DNA of 64,000 bases from Zeimonas arvi (GCF_008039575.1 NZ_VDUY01000007.1:162827-226826), one strand, 5' to 3'; counted from the stretch's first letter, positions 8,758-18,023 are shown. The notes: a model not told the origin generated them from the letters alone. Translations and numbers: made by a program.

Positions 8758-9809
8758 GCGGCGTTTCCTGGTGCGGCCGGATCCCGCACGGCGAGCTGCT
8801 CGGCGTTCACCAGCCGGATCGGTTCTCCGTCCAGCCAGGCCAGCAAGGCGTCGGCCATGCCCTGCCGGAAGGCGGCGAATACCTTGTCGTTCACGTAGCC
8901 CAGGTGCGGCGTGAGGACGAGGTTGGGCAAGGACAGGACCGGTGAGCCGGCCGGCAGCGGCTCGACGCCGAAGACGTCGAGCGCAGCCAGTCCGGGGCGG
9001 CCGCGCGCGAGCGCATCGAGCAGCGCCGCCTCGTCGATCAGTGCCGCGCGCGAGGTGTTCACCAGCACCGCGTCGCTGCGCATCCGTGCCAGGTCGCCGG
9101 CGCCGACGATGCAGCGCGTGCGATCCGACAGCACCAGGTGCAGCGACACGACTGCCGAGGTTTCGAAGAGCGCTTCTTTCGACACCCGGCGCGCTCCGCC
9201 CGCCTGGGCACGCGCGTCGTCGAGGTTGGGGCTCCAGGCCACCACCTCCATGCCGAAGGCCCGGCCCACCGCCGCGACCCGGGCGCCGATCTGGCCCAGG
9301 CCCACCAGGCCCAGCCGCTCGCCTTCGAGATTGGCCGGCAGCGGGTAGGGCATCCCGTGGGCATCGCCCCGCCAATGTCCGCGCCGGATGCCGGCGTCGG
9401 CCATGGTGACGCGCTTGGTCGCCGCCAAGATCAGGGCCCAGGTCAGCTCGGCGGTGGACGACTTGCTCGGCCCGAAGGGGGTGAACGAGACCGGGATGCC
9501 CCGCCTGGCGGCTGCCAGGTGGTCGACTGCCAGGTTTCGCTCTCCGGTGAACACCACGAACTTCAGTCGCGGCAGATCGTCCACGACCGCTGCGGGGAAG
9601 GGCGTGCGCTCGCGGACCAGGCAGACCGCGTCGAAATCGGCCAGCGCCTCGATGACTTGCTGCCGCGAGCCGAAGGGCCGGTCGAAGACGACCACCTCGG
9701 CGCGCGAGCGGATGGTGTCCCAGTCGGCGCCGAAGGCGAGCGATCGCTCGTAATCGTCGCAGACCGCGATGCGGGGCGGGCTCGACGCGTGCGTCCGGCC
9801 TTCCGTCAT
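8754..9809 (-). CDS. D-2-hydroxyacid dehydrogenase family protein
   Basis: A 351-residue NAD(P)-dependent oxidoreductase of the D-isomer 2-hydroxyacid family, cytosolic. The cofactor motif GLVGLGQIG lies near residue 165, the substrate-binding arginine is in NTSRAALID near 265, and the catalytic histidine is in LTPHLGYV near 310. The open frame is far longer, but ATG 9809 gives the family length and overlaps the receptor stop by four bases. It probably reduces or oxidises a 2-keto/2-hydroxy acid imported with help of the upstream receptor. Substrate unknown. Confidence 0.88.
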   Translation of the reverse strand: MTEGRTHASSPPRIAVCDDYERSLAFGADWDTIRSRAEVVVFDRPFGSRQQVIEALADFDAVCLVRERTPFPAAVVDDLPRLKFVVFTGERNLAVDHLAAARRGIPVSFTPFGPSKSSTAELTWALILAATKRVTMADAGIRRGHWRGDAHGMPYPLPANLEGERLGLVGLGQIGARVAAVGRAFGMEVVAWSPNLDDARAQAGGARRVSKEALFETSAVVSLHLVLSDRTRCIVGAGDLARMRSDAVLVNTSRAALIDEAALLDALARGRPGLAALDVFGVEPLPAGSPVLSLPNLVLTPHLGYVNDKVFAAFRQGMADALLAWLDGEPIRLVNAEQLAVRDPAAPGNAA

Positions 9810-10792
9810 TTCCCGGCCTGGATGTCGTTGTCCTTCACGACCTTGGCCCAGCGGTCGATCTCGTTGTTCAGGAACTTCTCGAAGTCCGCCGGCGAACTGG
9901 CCACGATGTCCATGCCCTGGCTCGACAGCTTCTCCTTGACCTCGGCCTTGGCGAGCACCTTGCTCACCTCGGCGTGCATCCGGTCGACGATGGGCTTGGG
10001 CGTGCCGGCCGGCGCGAGCAGGCCCCACCAGGCCAGGGCCTCGAAGCCGGGGACGCCCTGCTCGGCCATCGGCAGCGTGCCGGGCAGGCTGGGCGCCGCC
10101 TTGGCCGAGGTCACCGCCAGCGGCTTGACCCGACCGGCCTGGACGTGCGGAGTGACCAGGAACACGGTGCCGATCGCCATCGGCACCTGGTTGCCGACTG
10201 CGTCGGTCATCAGCGGACCGCCGCCCCGATAGGGGATGTGGTTGAACGAGGTGCCGACCATGTTGCCGACCTGGGCCATGGCCAGGTGGCCGAGGCTGCC
10301 GCTGCCGATCGAGCCGAAGGCGAGCTCGCCGGGCTTCTTCTTCGCTTCCGCGAGCACGTCCGCGAAGTTCTTCCACGGCTGCGAAGTGTGCGCCACCAGC
10401 GCCATCGGCGAGGTGCCGATCAGCATCACCGGGGCGAGATCCTTCTTGGTGTCGAAAGGCATGTTCGGGATCACGCTGGGGTTCACGCCGTGCGTGTCGA
10501 AGACCACCAGCCAGGTGTAGCCGTCCGGCGCCGCGCTCGCCACGGCGGCCGCGCCGATCGAGCCGGACGCACCGGACTTGTTCTCCACCACCACGCTCTG
10601 CTTGAGCGGCTCGGCCAGATGCTGGGCCAGCAGGCGCGAGACCTGGTCGACCGAGCCGCCGGGCGGAAAGGGCGCGACGATGCGCACCGCCTTCGCCGGC
10701 CAGGCGTCGGCCGCGAGGGCGGCCGGGGCAGGCGCGAGCAGCGCCGCGGTGGAAGCGATTGCGGCAGCGGCCGCGACGACGCGTGTCTTCAT
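9806..10792 (-). CDS. Bug/TctC family tripartite tricarboxylate transporter receptor
   Basis: A 328-residue periplasmic solute-binding protein. A signal peptide covers residues 1-27 (cleavage after ALA, before ADAWPAK). The Bug signature is plain: IVAPFPPGGSVDQVSRLLA after the signal, VVVENKSGASG, and FNHIPYRGGGPL. This family is greatly expanded in Burkholderiales and binds carboxylates and other small ligands. It heads an operon with the hydroxyacid dehydrogenase and DenD-like gene, with four-base overlaps. No TctA/TctB membrane genes are next to it, so it is an orphan receptor that either shares a distant transporter or acts as a sensor. Confidence 0.9.
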   Translation of the reverse strand: MKTRVVAAAAAIASTAALLAPAPAALAADAWPAKAVRIVAPFPPGGSVDQVSRLLAQHLAEPLKQSVVVENKSGASGSIGAAAVASAAPDGYTWLVVFDTHGVNPSVIPNMPFDTKKDLAPVMLIGTSPMALVAHTSQPWKNFADVLAEAKKKPGELAFGSIGSGSLGHLAMAQVGNMVGTSFNHIPYRGGGPLMTDAVGNQVPMAIGTVFLVTPHVQAGRVKPLAVTSAKAAPSLPGTLPMAEQGVPGFEALAWWGLLAPAGTPKPIVDRMHAEVSKVLAKAEVKEKLSSQGMDIVASSPADFEKFLNNEIDRWAKVVKDNDIQAGK

Positions 10793-10915
10793 GGTCTCCT
10801 CGTTCTGGTCTTGTAGCGGGAACGGAACGCGAAACTAGCATGCCTGGGGTCGACACGGTCGATTCCGGCCTTGTCGCGTCACCGATGTCCCCGATGCGCT
10901 TTAGAATGTCGGAAT

Positions 10916-11404
10916 ATGCCCCAGACCGCCGATCGCGAGCCGGGCGCCACCGTCCGCGCGGACGGGCGCACCGAGAACGCGCAATTCATGTTCCTGAACC
11001 GGCTTCGCCGCGAGCGCAGCCGGGTGGAGATCTACCTCGTCTCGGGCACCCGCCTGCAGGGGCGGATCCAGTCCTTCGACGGGCGCATGCTGCTCCTCGC
11101 CACCGAGACCGGTGTCGTGGCCCTTTACCACCAGGCGACCGCGACCGTACAGCGCTCGCTGGCGCGCCCCAAGCGCGGGATGCCGCGAAGCCAGGAAGAC
11201 CGGCCACGCAAGGTGATGCTGCGGCCCAGGTCCGATGCCGGGTACGCCGCCGAGCCTCGCCACGAGGAAGACGCGCCCGCGCGGCCGCCATTCGGCCTGC
11301 GCCAGGCAGCCGACTACGGCGCTTCGGGCGGCCAGCCCGCCACGCCCCCGGTGGTCATCAAGAAGCGCCGCTCGCGGCTGCTGGTCAAGCCCGACGAGGA
11401 GTGA
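10916..11404 (+). CDS. Hfq-like RNA chaperone with long basic tail (Hfq2 type)
   Basis: A 162-residue protein whose residues 21-80 are an Sm/Hfq fold: FLNRLRRERSRVEIYLVSG followed by TRLQGRIQSFDGRMLLL and a Sm2-like VALYHQATATV. Canonical Hfq has KLQG...FDQFVILL and YKHA in the same places. The C-terminal tail of about 80 residues is basic and low in hydrophobics, ending VIKKRRSRLLVKPDEE. Betaproteobacteria often carry a second, longer Hfq of this size, and this gene lacks the miaA/hflX context of the main hfq. ATG 10916 is preferred to the upstream in-frame ATG because no family sequence precedes it; its ribosome site is weak. Expected role: sRNA-mRNA regulation. Confidence 0.8.
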   Translation: MPQTADREPGATVRADGRTENAQFMFLNRLRRERSRVEIYLVSGTRLQGRIQSFDGRMLLLATETGVVALYHQATATVQRSLARPKRGMPRSQEDRPRKVMLRPRSDAGYAAEPRHEEDAPARPPFGLRQAADYGASGGQPATPPVVIKKRRSRLLVKPDEE

Positions 11405-11446
11405 CCGGCGGTCGCGCGTGCAGGCGGCCGCTCGCGCGAGCAGCGA

Positions 11447-12352
11447 TCATTCGTAGTCGCGCGGCGTCCACCACGGGAAGAACGCCGGCATGTCCGTCGA
11501 GACCCGGTTGCGGAACCCGGCCGGGCGCTTCTCCAGGAAGGCGGTCACGCCTTCCTTTGCATCCTCGGCCCGGCCGCGCGCCCAGATCGCGCGGCTGTCC
11601 ACCTTGTGCGCCTCCATCGGGTGGTCGGCGCCGGTCATTCGCCAGATCATCTGCCGGGTGAGCGCCACCGAGACCGGAGCGGCGTTGTCGGCGATCTCGC
11701 GGGCCAGCGCGCGTGCCGCGGGCAGCAGCGCGTCGGGTGCGTGCACCGCGGAAACCAGTCCGCCGGCAAGCGCCTCCTGCGCCGGGAACACGCGGCCGGT
11801 GTAGGTCCATTCGAGCGCCTTGCTGACGCCCACGATCCGCGGCAGGAACCACGAGGAGCAGGCTTCAGGCGTGATGCCGCGCCGCGCGAACACGAAGCCG
11901 AAGCGCGCGTTCTCCGAAGCGAGCCGGATGTCCATGGGCAGTTGCATCGTCACGCCCACGCCGACCGCCGGGCCGTTCACCGCGGCGATGACGGGTTTCA
12001 GGCACTCGAAGATGCGCAGCGACACCCGCCCGCCACCGTCGCGGACGGACTCGTGGCCGAGGTCCGGTTGGCCATCGGGCAGCAGCGGCACGCCCTGCTT
12101 GTCGGGCCGGTCGCCGCGCGCCTCGTAGTCGAAGGTCTTGCCGCCGGCCGACAGGTCGGCGCCGGCGCAGAATGCGCGCCCGGCGCCGGTCACGATGACG
12201 GCACGCACCGCGTCGTCGGCATCGGCCCGGTCGAAGGCGTCGATCAGTTCGTTCATCATCGCGGCGGTGAACGCGTTCAGCTTCTCCGGCCGGTTCAGCG
12301 TGATCGTGAGGATGCCGTCTTCGACATCGTAGAGGATCGTTTCGTAGCTCAC
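11447..12352 (-). CDS. Enoyl-CoA hydratase/isomerase family protein
   Basis: A 301-residue crotonase-fold enzyme acting on acyl-CoA thioesters. The N-terminal LTITLNRPEKLNAFT, the oxyanion-hole segment GAGRAFCAGADL near residue 56 and the second segment VNGPAVGVGVTMQLPMDIRLAS near 125 are diagnostic. A family-typical glutamate is seen in GITPEACSSWFLP. Size is slightly above the 260-residue average because of an insertion after the first oxyanion loop. It stands alone and converges with the Hfq-like gene (42-base gap). It may work in beta-oxidation with the acyl-CoA synthetase at 5.8-7.5 kb, but this is only inferred. Confidence 0.9.
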   Translation of the reverse strand: MSYETILYDVEDGILTITLNRPEKLNAFTAAMMNELIDAFDRADADDAVRAVIVTGAGRAFCAGADLSAGGKTFDYEARGDRPDKQGVPLLPDGQPDLGHESVRDGGGRVSLRIFECLKPVIAAVNGPAVGVGVTMQLPMDIRLASENARFGFVFARRGITPEACSSWFLPRIVGVSKALEWTYTGRVFPAQEALAGGLVSAVHAPDALLPAARALAREIADNAAPVSVALTRQMIWRMTGADHPMEAHKVDSRAIWARGRAEDAKEGVTAFLEKRPAGFRNRVSTDMPAFFPWWTPRDYE

Positions 12353-12523
12353 CGCGGACTCCTTGACTCGGCAGGGATCGGATGCCGGATGGTAAGGCCA
12401 GGCCGGCGGCGAGATCGGCGGGGCCTGCGCGTCCGGCGTTCCGTTCTATGATGGGCCGGGCACCGGGCGGATCGGCCGGGGATCCGGACCGGCCGCCGCC
12501 GGCGCCCATCGCGGAGCCTGCTC

Positions 12524-14455
12524 TTGACCTTCGAACAACTGACGATCCTCGCGATCCTCGCCGCCACCGTGGCCATGTTCCTGTGGGGACGCTGGCGGCA
12601 CGACATGGTGGCCATGGGCGCCCTGCTGGCCTGTGTCCTGACCGGACTCGTTCCGCTGGACGCCGCGTTCGCCGGCTTCGGTCATCCGGCGGTGATCACG
12701 GTCGCCTGCGTGCTGATCCTGAGTCACGGCCTGCACGACTCCGGGGCCGTGGACGCGCTCACCCGGGCGGTCATCCCCACCCGGTCCGGGCCCACGCTCA
12801 CGGTTGCCGCGCTGACCGGGCTCGCGGCCTTGTTGTCCGGGTTCATGAACAACGTGGGTGCGCTGGCCCTGCTGATGCCGGTGGCGATGCAGGTGGCATC
12901 GCGCCAGTCCCTGCCGCCCGGCAAGGTGCTGATGCCGCTGGCCTTCGGATCCATCCTGGGGGGCATGACCACCCTGGTCGGCACGCCGCCCAACCTGATC
13001 GTGTCGGGCTTCCGCGAGCAGGCCGGCCTGAGCGGCTTCGGCATGTTCGACTTCACTCCGGTAGGCCTGGCGGTCGCGGCCGGCGGCGTGGCCTTCGTCG
13101 CCCTGATCGGCTGGCGCTTCGTGCCGACCCGCGAGCGGGCGGGCGTCGAGACCTTCGAGACGGCTGCCTACCTGACCGAGGCCCGGATTCCCGAGGACAG
13201 CAAGGCCGACGGCATGACCCTGCTCGCGCTGGAGCTCGAGCTCGAGCAGGCGGGCGCGCAGATCGTGGGCCTGGTGCGAAACGAGGTCAGGGTGACTGCG
13301 CCGAGCGCGAGCCGGCGGGTCCGGGCGGGTGACATCCTGGTGATCGAGGCCGAAGCCGAGGCGCTCGCGGAGGCCTTGTCCGGCCTGGGCTTGAAGCTGG
13401 AGGCGTCGAAGCGGCCGCCGAGCGACGGGGAGGAAGCCGGACCGGCGGATGGCAAGGCGGACGCGGCCGAGCCGGATTCGCGCAAGGGGGCGTCCGCGGG
13501 CAAGGCGCGAAACGACCTGACCGCGAGCGCCGCGCAGGCGACCGCCGGGGCACACCCGGAGGAACCCGAGGACAAGAAGCGCGACAAGGGCCGGACCGAC
13601 GAGATCGCCCTGATCGAGCTGGCGGTGTTGCCTGGCGCGGCGATCACAGGCCGCTCGGCCAGCGACATCGAGTTGCGCACCCGCCACGGGATCAATCTGC
13701 TCGCCCTGTCCCGGCAGGGCAGGCGGTCGACCGCGAGGTTGCGCACGATGCCCATCCTCGCCGGCGACGTGCTGCTGATGCAGGGGCCGCCGGAAACGCT
13801 GCTGCAGTTCGCGTCGTGGGCGGGTTGCGTGCCGCTCGCCGAGCGCGCGCTGCGCATCCCGAGCCGGCGCAGGGCGATCACGGCCAGCGCGATCATGGCC
13901 CTGTCGATCGCGGTGGCGGCGTTCGGCCTGCTGTCCGCGGCCGTGTCGTTCGCGGCAGGCGTGCTCGCCTCGATGGTGTTCAGGACGGTGCCGCCGCGCC
14001 AGGTCTACGAGGCAGTCGACTGGACGGTCATCGTGCTCCTGGCGGCATTGATTCCTGTGGCAGGCGCGATGGAAGCGACCGGGGCGGCCGACCTGATCGC
14101 GCGCTTCCTGCTCGACGCGGTCGCGCGAGGCGATCCCGTCATCGCGCTGGTGCTCGTTCTCGTGGTGACCATGACGCTGTCCGACCTGATGAACAACGCA
14201 GCCACCGCAGCGGTGATGTGCCCGATCGCCCTGGGCGCGGCCGCTCAGCTGGGCGCGCATCCGGACAGTTTCCTGATGGCGGTGGCGATCGGCGCCTCGT
14301 GCTCCTTCCTGACGCCGATCGGCCACCAGAACAACACCTTGATCCTCGGGCCGGGCGGTTTCCGTTTCGGCGATTACTGGCGACTTGGCTTGCCGCTCGA
14401 GATCCTGGTGGTGGCCATCAGCGTCCCCATGCTGCGCCTGGTCTGGCCCTTCTGA
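12524..14455 (+). CDS. SLC13/DASS-type permease with two RCK_C (TrkA-C) domains
   Basis: A 643-residue inner-membrane carrier. Membrane segments occupy residues 1-210 and 440-643, with repeats typical of the family (FMNNVGALALLMPVA; MNNAATAAVMCPIA; VGTPPNLIVSG). The cytosolic middle holds two TrkA-C domains, near residues 215-290 and 365-430. They are split by about 70 charged, low-complexity residues (SKRPPSDGEEAG to DKKRDKGRTDE). Similar proteins move sulfate or dicarboxylates, and RCK_C domains usually bind small ligands that gate activity. A TTG start at 12524 is preferred, with GGAG seven bases before it. No neighbour points to the substrate. Confidence 0.88.
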   Translation: MTFEQLTILAILAATVAMFLWGRWRHDMVAMGALLACVLTGLVPLDAAFAGFGHPAVITVACVLILSHGLHDSGAVDALTRAVIPTRSGPTLTVAALTGLAALLSGFMNNVGALALLMPVAMQVASRQSLPPGKVLMPLAFGSILGGMTTLVGTPPNLIVSGFREQAGLSGFGMFDFTPVGLAVAAGGVAFVALIGWRFVPTRERAGVETFETAAYLTEARIPEDSKADGMTLLALELELEQAGAQIVGLVRNEVRVTAPSASRRVRAGDILVIEAEAEALAEALSGLGLKLEASKRPPSDGEEAGPADGKADAAEPDSRKGASAGKARNDLTASAAQATAGAHPEEPEDKKRDKGRTDEIALIELAVLPGAAITGRSASDIELRTRHGINLLALSRQGRRSTARLRTMPILAGDVLLMQGPPETLLQFASWAGCVPLAERALRIPSRRRAITASAIMALSIAVAAFGLLSAAVSFAAGVLASMVFRTVPPRQVYEAVDWTVIVLLAALIPVAGAMEATGAADLIARFLLDAVARGDPVIALVLVLVVTMTLSDLMNNAATAAVMCPIALGAAAQLGAHPDSFLMAVAIGASCSFLTPIGHQNNTLILGPGGFRFGDYWRLGLPLEILVVAISVPMLRLVWPF

Positions 14456-14479
14456 ACCTTCGAAAGCGAGAACGCATCG

Positions 14480-15472
14480 ATGAGCACCGAAAAGCGACCG
14501 ATCGGCCGCACTGGCCGCGAGATCTTTCCGATCGGCCTGGGCTGCATGGGCATGTCCGAGTTCTACGGCCCGACCGACGAGGCCGAGTCGCTGCGCACGC
14601 TGGAGGCGGCCCTCGAGGCCGGCGTGGAAACCTTCGACACTGCGGACATCTACGGCTTCGGCGAGAACGAACGTCTGCTGGGGCGCTTCCTGAGGGGCCG
14701 GCGCCAGCGCGTCCACGTCGCCAGCAAGTTCGGGATCGTGCGCAAGCCCGGCGCCTACGAGCGGCGCATCGACAATTCGCCGGCGTACATCCGCTCGGCC
14801 TGCGAGGCCTCGCTCGAACGGCTGGGCACCGACCGGATCGACCTCTACTACATGCACCGGATCGCCGAGGACACGCCGATCGAGGCGTCCATCGGAACGC
14901 TGGCCAGGCTGGTGGACGAGGGCAAGATCGGCGCGATCGGCCTCTGTGAAGTCTCGACGGCCACGCTGCGGCGCGCCCACGCGGTGCATCCGATCGCAGC
15001 GGTGCAGAGCGAGTATTCGCTGTGGACCCGCGATCCCGAGGGGGGCATGCTCCAGGCCTGTCGCGAGCTGGGCGTGTCCTTCTTCGCCTACAGCCCGCTG
15101 GGTCGCGGCTTCCTCACTGGCCGAGTCGCCGACCCGGGGCAGTTGGCCGAGGGCGATTTCCGAAAGTCCAACCCGCGCTTCCAGGGCGAGAACCTGGCGC
15201 GCAACCAGGCCATTGCCGACGCGGTGCGGCGATTCGCGGTCGAGAAGGCCTGCACGCCGGCGCAGCTGGCGATCGCCTGGCTGCTCGCGCAGGGGCCGGA
15301 GGTCATCCCGATCCCGGGCACCAAGCGGGTGGCCTGGCTGAAGGAGAACCTGGGCGCGGTCGACGTGTCCTTGAACGCCGACGACCTGGCGCGGATCTCG
15401 GCTGCCCTGCCGCCCGGCATCGCGGCGGGCGAGCGCTACACCGCGGAAGGCATGAAGGGCGTCAACGCGTGA
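14480..15472 (+). CDS. Aldo/keto reductase (AKR13-like)
   Basis: A 330-residue NADPH-dependent (beta/alpha)8 oxidoreductase. The catalytic tetrad is visible: Asp and Tyr in [11 protein letters not shown], Lys in VASKFG, His in YYMHRI. The start [14 protein letters not shown] and the C-terminal IPIPGTKR...LKENLGA are typical of the AKR subgroup acting on aromatic or short aldehydes. It lies 24 bases downstream of the DASS permease on the same strand and may be cotranscribed. Its 3' end overlaps the converging GST gene by 11 bases. Physiological substrate unknown. Confidence 0.92.
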   Translation: MSTEKRPIGRTGREIFPIGLGCMGMSEFYGPTDEAESLRTLEAALEAGVETFDTADIYGFGENERLLGRFLRGRRQRVHVASKFGIVRKPGAYERRIDNSPAYIRSACEASLERLGTDRIDLYYMHRIAEDTPIEASIGTLARLVDEGKIGAIGLCEVSTATLRRAHAVHPIAAVQSEYSLWTRDPEGGMLQACRELGVSFFAYSPLGRGFLTGRVADPGQLAEGDFRKSNPRFQGENLARNQAIADAVRRFAVEKACTPAQLAIAWLLAQGPEVIPIPGTKRVAWLKENLGAVDVSLNADDLARISAALPPGIAAGERYTAEGMKGVNA

Positions 15473-16160
15473 TCAGATCCTGGCCCGGCCCGCCCGTGTC
15501 GGGCGCCGGCACAGGCGAGATCCCCTGCGCCACGGCGGCCTCGCGTTCGACCTCGAGCGCGCGCAGGAAGGCCGGGCGCGCACGCAGCCTTGCCCAGTAG
15601 GCGGCGACCGCCGGCTCGAAGCGCGGCACGAAGCCCAGGTGCTCGGCCACCAGCAGCGCATAACCCACCGAAACGTCGGCGGCGGTGAAGCGCCCGGCGC
15701 AGAGGAACTCGCGCCCGGCCAGCACCGGCTGGAGCGTGCGCAGCCGCGCGAGGAACCACTTCGTGTAGTCCTCCACGACCTGCGGCTGGCGACGTTCCTT
15801 CGGCTCGAAGCGCCCGTAGCGCAGCACCAGCGTCTGCGGAAAGGTGAGCGTGGCCTCGCCGAAGTGCAGCCAGTTCAGCCAGGGTCCGAAGTCGGGCTCG
15901 GCCACGTCCACCGCGAGCACGCCTGGCGAGTAACGCGCCGCCAGGTAGTGGCAGATCGCTGACGACTCGGTCATTCGCGTGGCCCCGTCGAAGAAGGCGG
16001 GCACGGTGCCGGCCGGGTTCACCTCCAGGAACTGGCGAGCCAGCGCGCGGGGCGGGAAGGGCAGCATCTTCAGCTCGTAAGGCAGGCCGAGCTCCTCGAG
16101 CATCCAGAGGGGCCGGAAGGAACGGGCGCTCACGCAGTGGTGAAGGGTGACGGGCTTCAT
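15462..16160 (-). CDS. Glutathione S-transferase family protein
   Basis: A 232-residue cytosolic enzyme. The thioredoxin-like N-terminus ([25 protein letters not shown]) holds the likely catalytic serine. The [12 protein letters not shown] loop with its cis-proline and [14 protein letters not shown] (glutathione-binding Glu-Ser) follow. The all-alpha C-terminal domain ends with [13 protein letters not shown]. Predicted to conjugate or isomerise electrophiles with glutathione. It starts 13 bases beyond the SRAP gene stop on the same strand, so the two may share a transcript. Confidence 0.9.
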   Translation of the reverse strand: MKPVTLHHCVSARSFRPLWMLEELGLPYELKMLPFPPRALARQFLEVNPAGTVPAFFDGATRMTESSAICHYLAARYSPGVLAVDVAEPDFGPWLNWLHFGEATLTFPQTLVLRYGRFEPKERRQPQVVEDYTKWFLARLRTLQPVLAGREFLCAGRFTAADVSVGYALLVAEHLGFVPRFEPAVAAYWARLRARPAFLRALEVEREAAVAQGISPVPAPDTGGPGQDLITR

Positions 16161-16172
16161 CGGGAGTCCTGG

Positions 16173-16826
16173 TCAGTCTGTGGCCGGGCGGGCGTCGAAT
16201 GCCTCGATCGGCGTCAGCTTCAGCAGCGCCGCCGCATCGTCGAGGCCGCCGGCGAGCCAGCGGTCGACGTCGGCGAACTCGATCGCGATGACCGAGCGCT
16301 TGTCCTGCTCGTGCGGCCCGAGCCTGGGATCGGGCTTGTGCATCCGGCTCATCAGCGGGTGCGCGTCGGCGTTGATCGTCAGCATCGTGTAGCTCTCGAC
16401 CAGCTCGCCGGTCTTTCGGTCCAGCCAGGTGTTCCAGAGCCCGGCCAGGCCCCAGGGCGCGCCGTCGGCCCGCCGAAAGCGCCACCAGACGTTGCGGCCG
16501 CTCTCCCAGCAGGGCTCGTCGAAGGATTCCGCGGGGATGACGCAGCGCTGCCCGCGCGCCCAGGGCAGCCGATAGCTCGCCTTGCCGGCGACCTCCTCCG
16601 ACCGCGCGTTGTTGGTCTGGTAGCGCAGCGTGGCGCTGTCCGCGAAATGCGGGATCAGCCCCCACTGTCCCACGACCAGCTCGCGCCGGCCGTCGCGCCA
16701 GCGAACGAAGGGACCTTGCGCGCGTGGGAACACCGAGCGCGGCCACGGGGGCGGCGGGGACTGGGCGCCGATGTGCCAGAGACGCTCGATCTCGGCCTGC
16801 TCGGGCGTCAGGTAGCGGTTGCACAT
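16173..16826 (-). CDS. SOS response-associated peptidase (SRAP/YedK/HMCES family)
   Basis: A 217-residue protein expected to form a stable thiazolidine crosslink with abasic sites in single-stranded DNA. Cys2 (MCNRY) is the crosslinking nucleophile after removal of Met1. Conserved partner segments are QTNNARSE (Asn), IPAESFDEP (Glu) and ADAHPLMSRMHKP (His). The usual PADGFYEW reads PAESFDEP here, an uncommon variant that keeps the key glutamate. Length is typical (about 220). It lies upstream of the GST gene in transcription. Confidence 0.9.
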   Translation of the reverse strand: MCNRYLTPEQAEIERLWHIGAQSPPPPWPRSVFPRAQGPFVRWRDGRRELVVGQWGLIPHFADSATLRYQTNNARSEEVAGKASYRLPWARGQRCVIPAESFDEPCWESGRNVWWRFRRADGAPWGLAGLWNTWLDRKTGELVESYTMLTINADAHPLMSRMHKPDPRLGPHEQDKRSVIAIEFADVDRWLAGGLDDAAALLKLTPIEAFDARPATD

Positions 16827-16864
16827 CGTCGATGCCGTGCTGGCGGGCGATCCGAACGCGCCGC

Positions 16865-17221
16865 TCAGCTTCGGCTCTCCACGTCATCCGTCTGGTCGGC
16901 GTGCTCGCCACGCAATTCCCTGTACACGGCGGCACGCATGATCATCATGGCCACTACCGGGGCCGTCATCAGCACGAACGCGCTGATCAGCGCCTCGTGG
17001 ATGACCGGCCGCGACTGCGTGACCGTGAAGTAGACCATCGATGCGGCGAGGATGCATCCGGCGCCCAGCGTGATCGAGATCGCAGGTCCGTGGATGCGCT
17101 GGTAGAAGTGCTCCAGCCGGGCCAGCCCGAGTGCGCCGATCAGGGCGATCAGGCCGCCGAGCACCAGCAGGAACGCCACTGGGACTGCCGCCCACCAGGG
17201 CAGCGCTTCGACGCCGCTCAT
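16865..17221 (-). CDS. mrpG: Multisubunit Na+/H+ antiporter subunit MrpG/MnhG
   Basis: A 118-residue membrane protein, last gene of a six-gene mrp operon. Three transmembrane segments are seen; the signature LGALGLARLEHFYQRIHGP lies near residue 30 and TAPVVAMMIMRAA in the last helix, as in MnhG/PhaG. The start (ATG 17221) overlaps the mrpF stop by four bases. The Mrp complex exchanges cytosolic Na+ (or K+) for protons and supports alkali and salt tolerance. The charged tail after residue 100 is variable in the family. Confidence 0.9.
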   Translation of the reverse strand: MSGVEALPWWAAVPVAFLLVLGGLIALIGALGLARLEHFYQRIHGPAISITLGAGCILAASMVYFTVTQSRPVIHEALISAFVLMTAPVVAMMIMRAAVYRELRGEHADQTDDVESRS

Positions 17222-17502
17222 TCGATCACCTCCCCGCGCATGAGGAACTTGGCCAGCGCAATCGTGGACGCGAATCCGAGAAGGGCGATGACGAGCGCCG
17301 CCTCGAAGTAGATCTGGCTGCCGTAGCGGACGCCCAGCACCAGCGCGAAGAGCATCGTGCACATCCAGAGCGTGTCGAGCGCCAGCACCCGATCCTGTGC
17401 CGAGGGGCCGATCAGCAGCCGCAGCGCACAGAGCATCATCGCCAGCACCACGCAGGCGAGCGCGAAGAGCGTCGCGCCCGAAAGCAGCGTCGCGGTCGTC
17501 AT
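17218..17502 (-). CDS. mrpF: Multisubunit Na+/H+ antiporter subunit MrpF/MnhF
   Basis: A 94-residue protein with three predicted transmembrane helices. The conserved core LRLLIGPSAQDRVLALDTL near residue 27 is the MrpF/PhaF signature. It overlaps mrpE upstream and mrpG downstream by four bases each, so expression is translationally coupled. It is an obligatory small subunit of the Mrp antiporter. ATG 17502 was chosen from the far longer open frame by family length. Confidence 0.92.
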   Translation of the reverse strand: MTTATLLSGATLFALACVVLAMMLCALRLLIGPSAQDRVLALDTLWMCTMLFALVLGVRYGSQIYFEAALVIALLGFASTIALAKFLMRGEVIE

Positions 17503-18023
17503 GTCGGTCCTCCACGGGGTGTCGCTCCCGGCGCCTCGAAGATCTCGATGATCGGGCGCTCGTAGCGGGTCTTGATCGTGCGCGCCCACCACTGCTCGTC
17601 GTGCAGGTCGAAGACGTGCAGGAGCAGCTCGTTGGTGTCCGGAATGATCTCCACCCAGACGGTGCCTGGCGTGGAGTTGATCAGGCAGGACAGCAGGGCG
17701 AGCCCGTGCGGGCTGCGAAGATCGAGCGGCACGCGGATGAACTGCGAGTTCACGTCCGCCGACCGGCGCAGCAGGATGATCTGGCTGACGTTGAAGCAGG
17801 ATCGCACGATCTCGATTGCCGAGAACCACATCAGGCGGAACAGCACGAGCGGGCGATGGATTCTCGCGTGGCCATGGGGCTGGAGCGGGCGAGCCAGCAG
17901 GGGCGCGACGATCCCGAGCACCGCACCGAGCAGCCAGTGCCCCGGCGCGACGCTCTGGTTGAGCAGCAGCCACGTCAGCAACAGGCTCGCCGACATGAGC
18001 GGCGAAGGCAGCCAGCGTCTCAT
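17499..18023 (-). CDS. mrpE: Multisubunit Na+/H+ antiporter subunit MrpE/MnhE
   Basis: A 174-residue protein: two N-terminal membrane helices, then a cytosolic domain with the family segments INSTPGTVWVEI and LLLHVFDLHD. Length matches MrpE. It is overlapped by mrpD upstream (four bases) and mrpF downstream. Within the complex MrpE helps assembly and is needed for full activity in other bacteria. Confidence 0.92.
   Translation of the reverse strand: MRRWLPSPLMSASLLLTWLLLNQSVAPGHWLLGAVLGIVAPLLARPLQPHGHARIHRPLVLFRLMWFSAIEIVRSCFNVSQIILLRRSADVNSQFIRVPLDLRSPHGLALLSCLINSTPGTVWVEIIPDTNELLLHVFDLHDEQWWARTIKTRYERPIIEIFEAPGATPRGGPT

Noticed and set aside
12446..14989. Minus-strand open frame of 847 codons opposite the DASS permease and aldo/keto reductase
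   Set aside because: Rich in Arg, His, Gln and Asp with no domain; it mirrors two well-supported genes and is a GC-rich antisense artefact.
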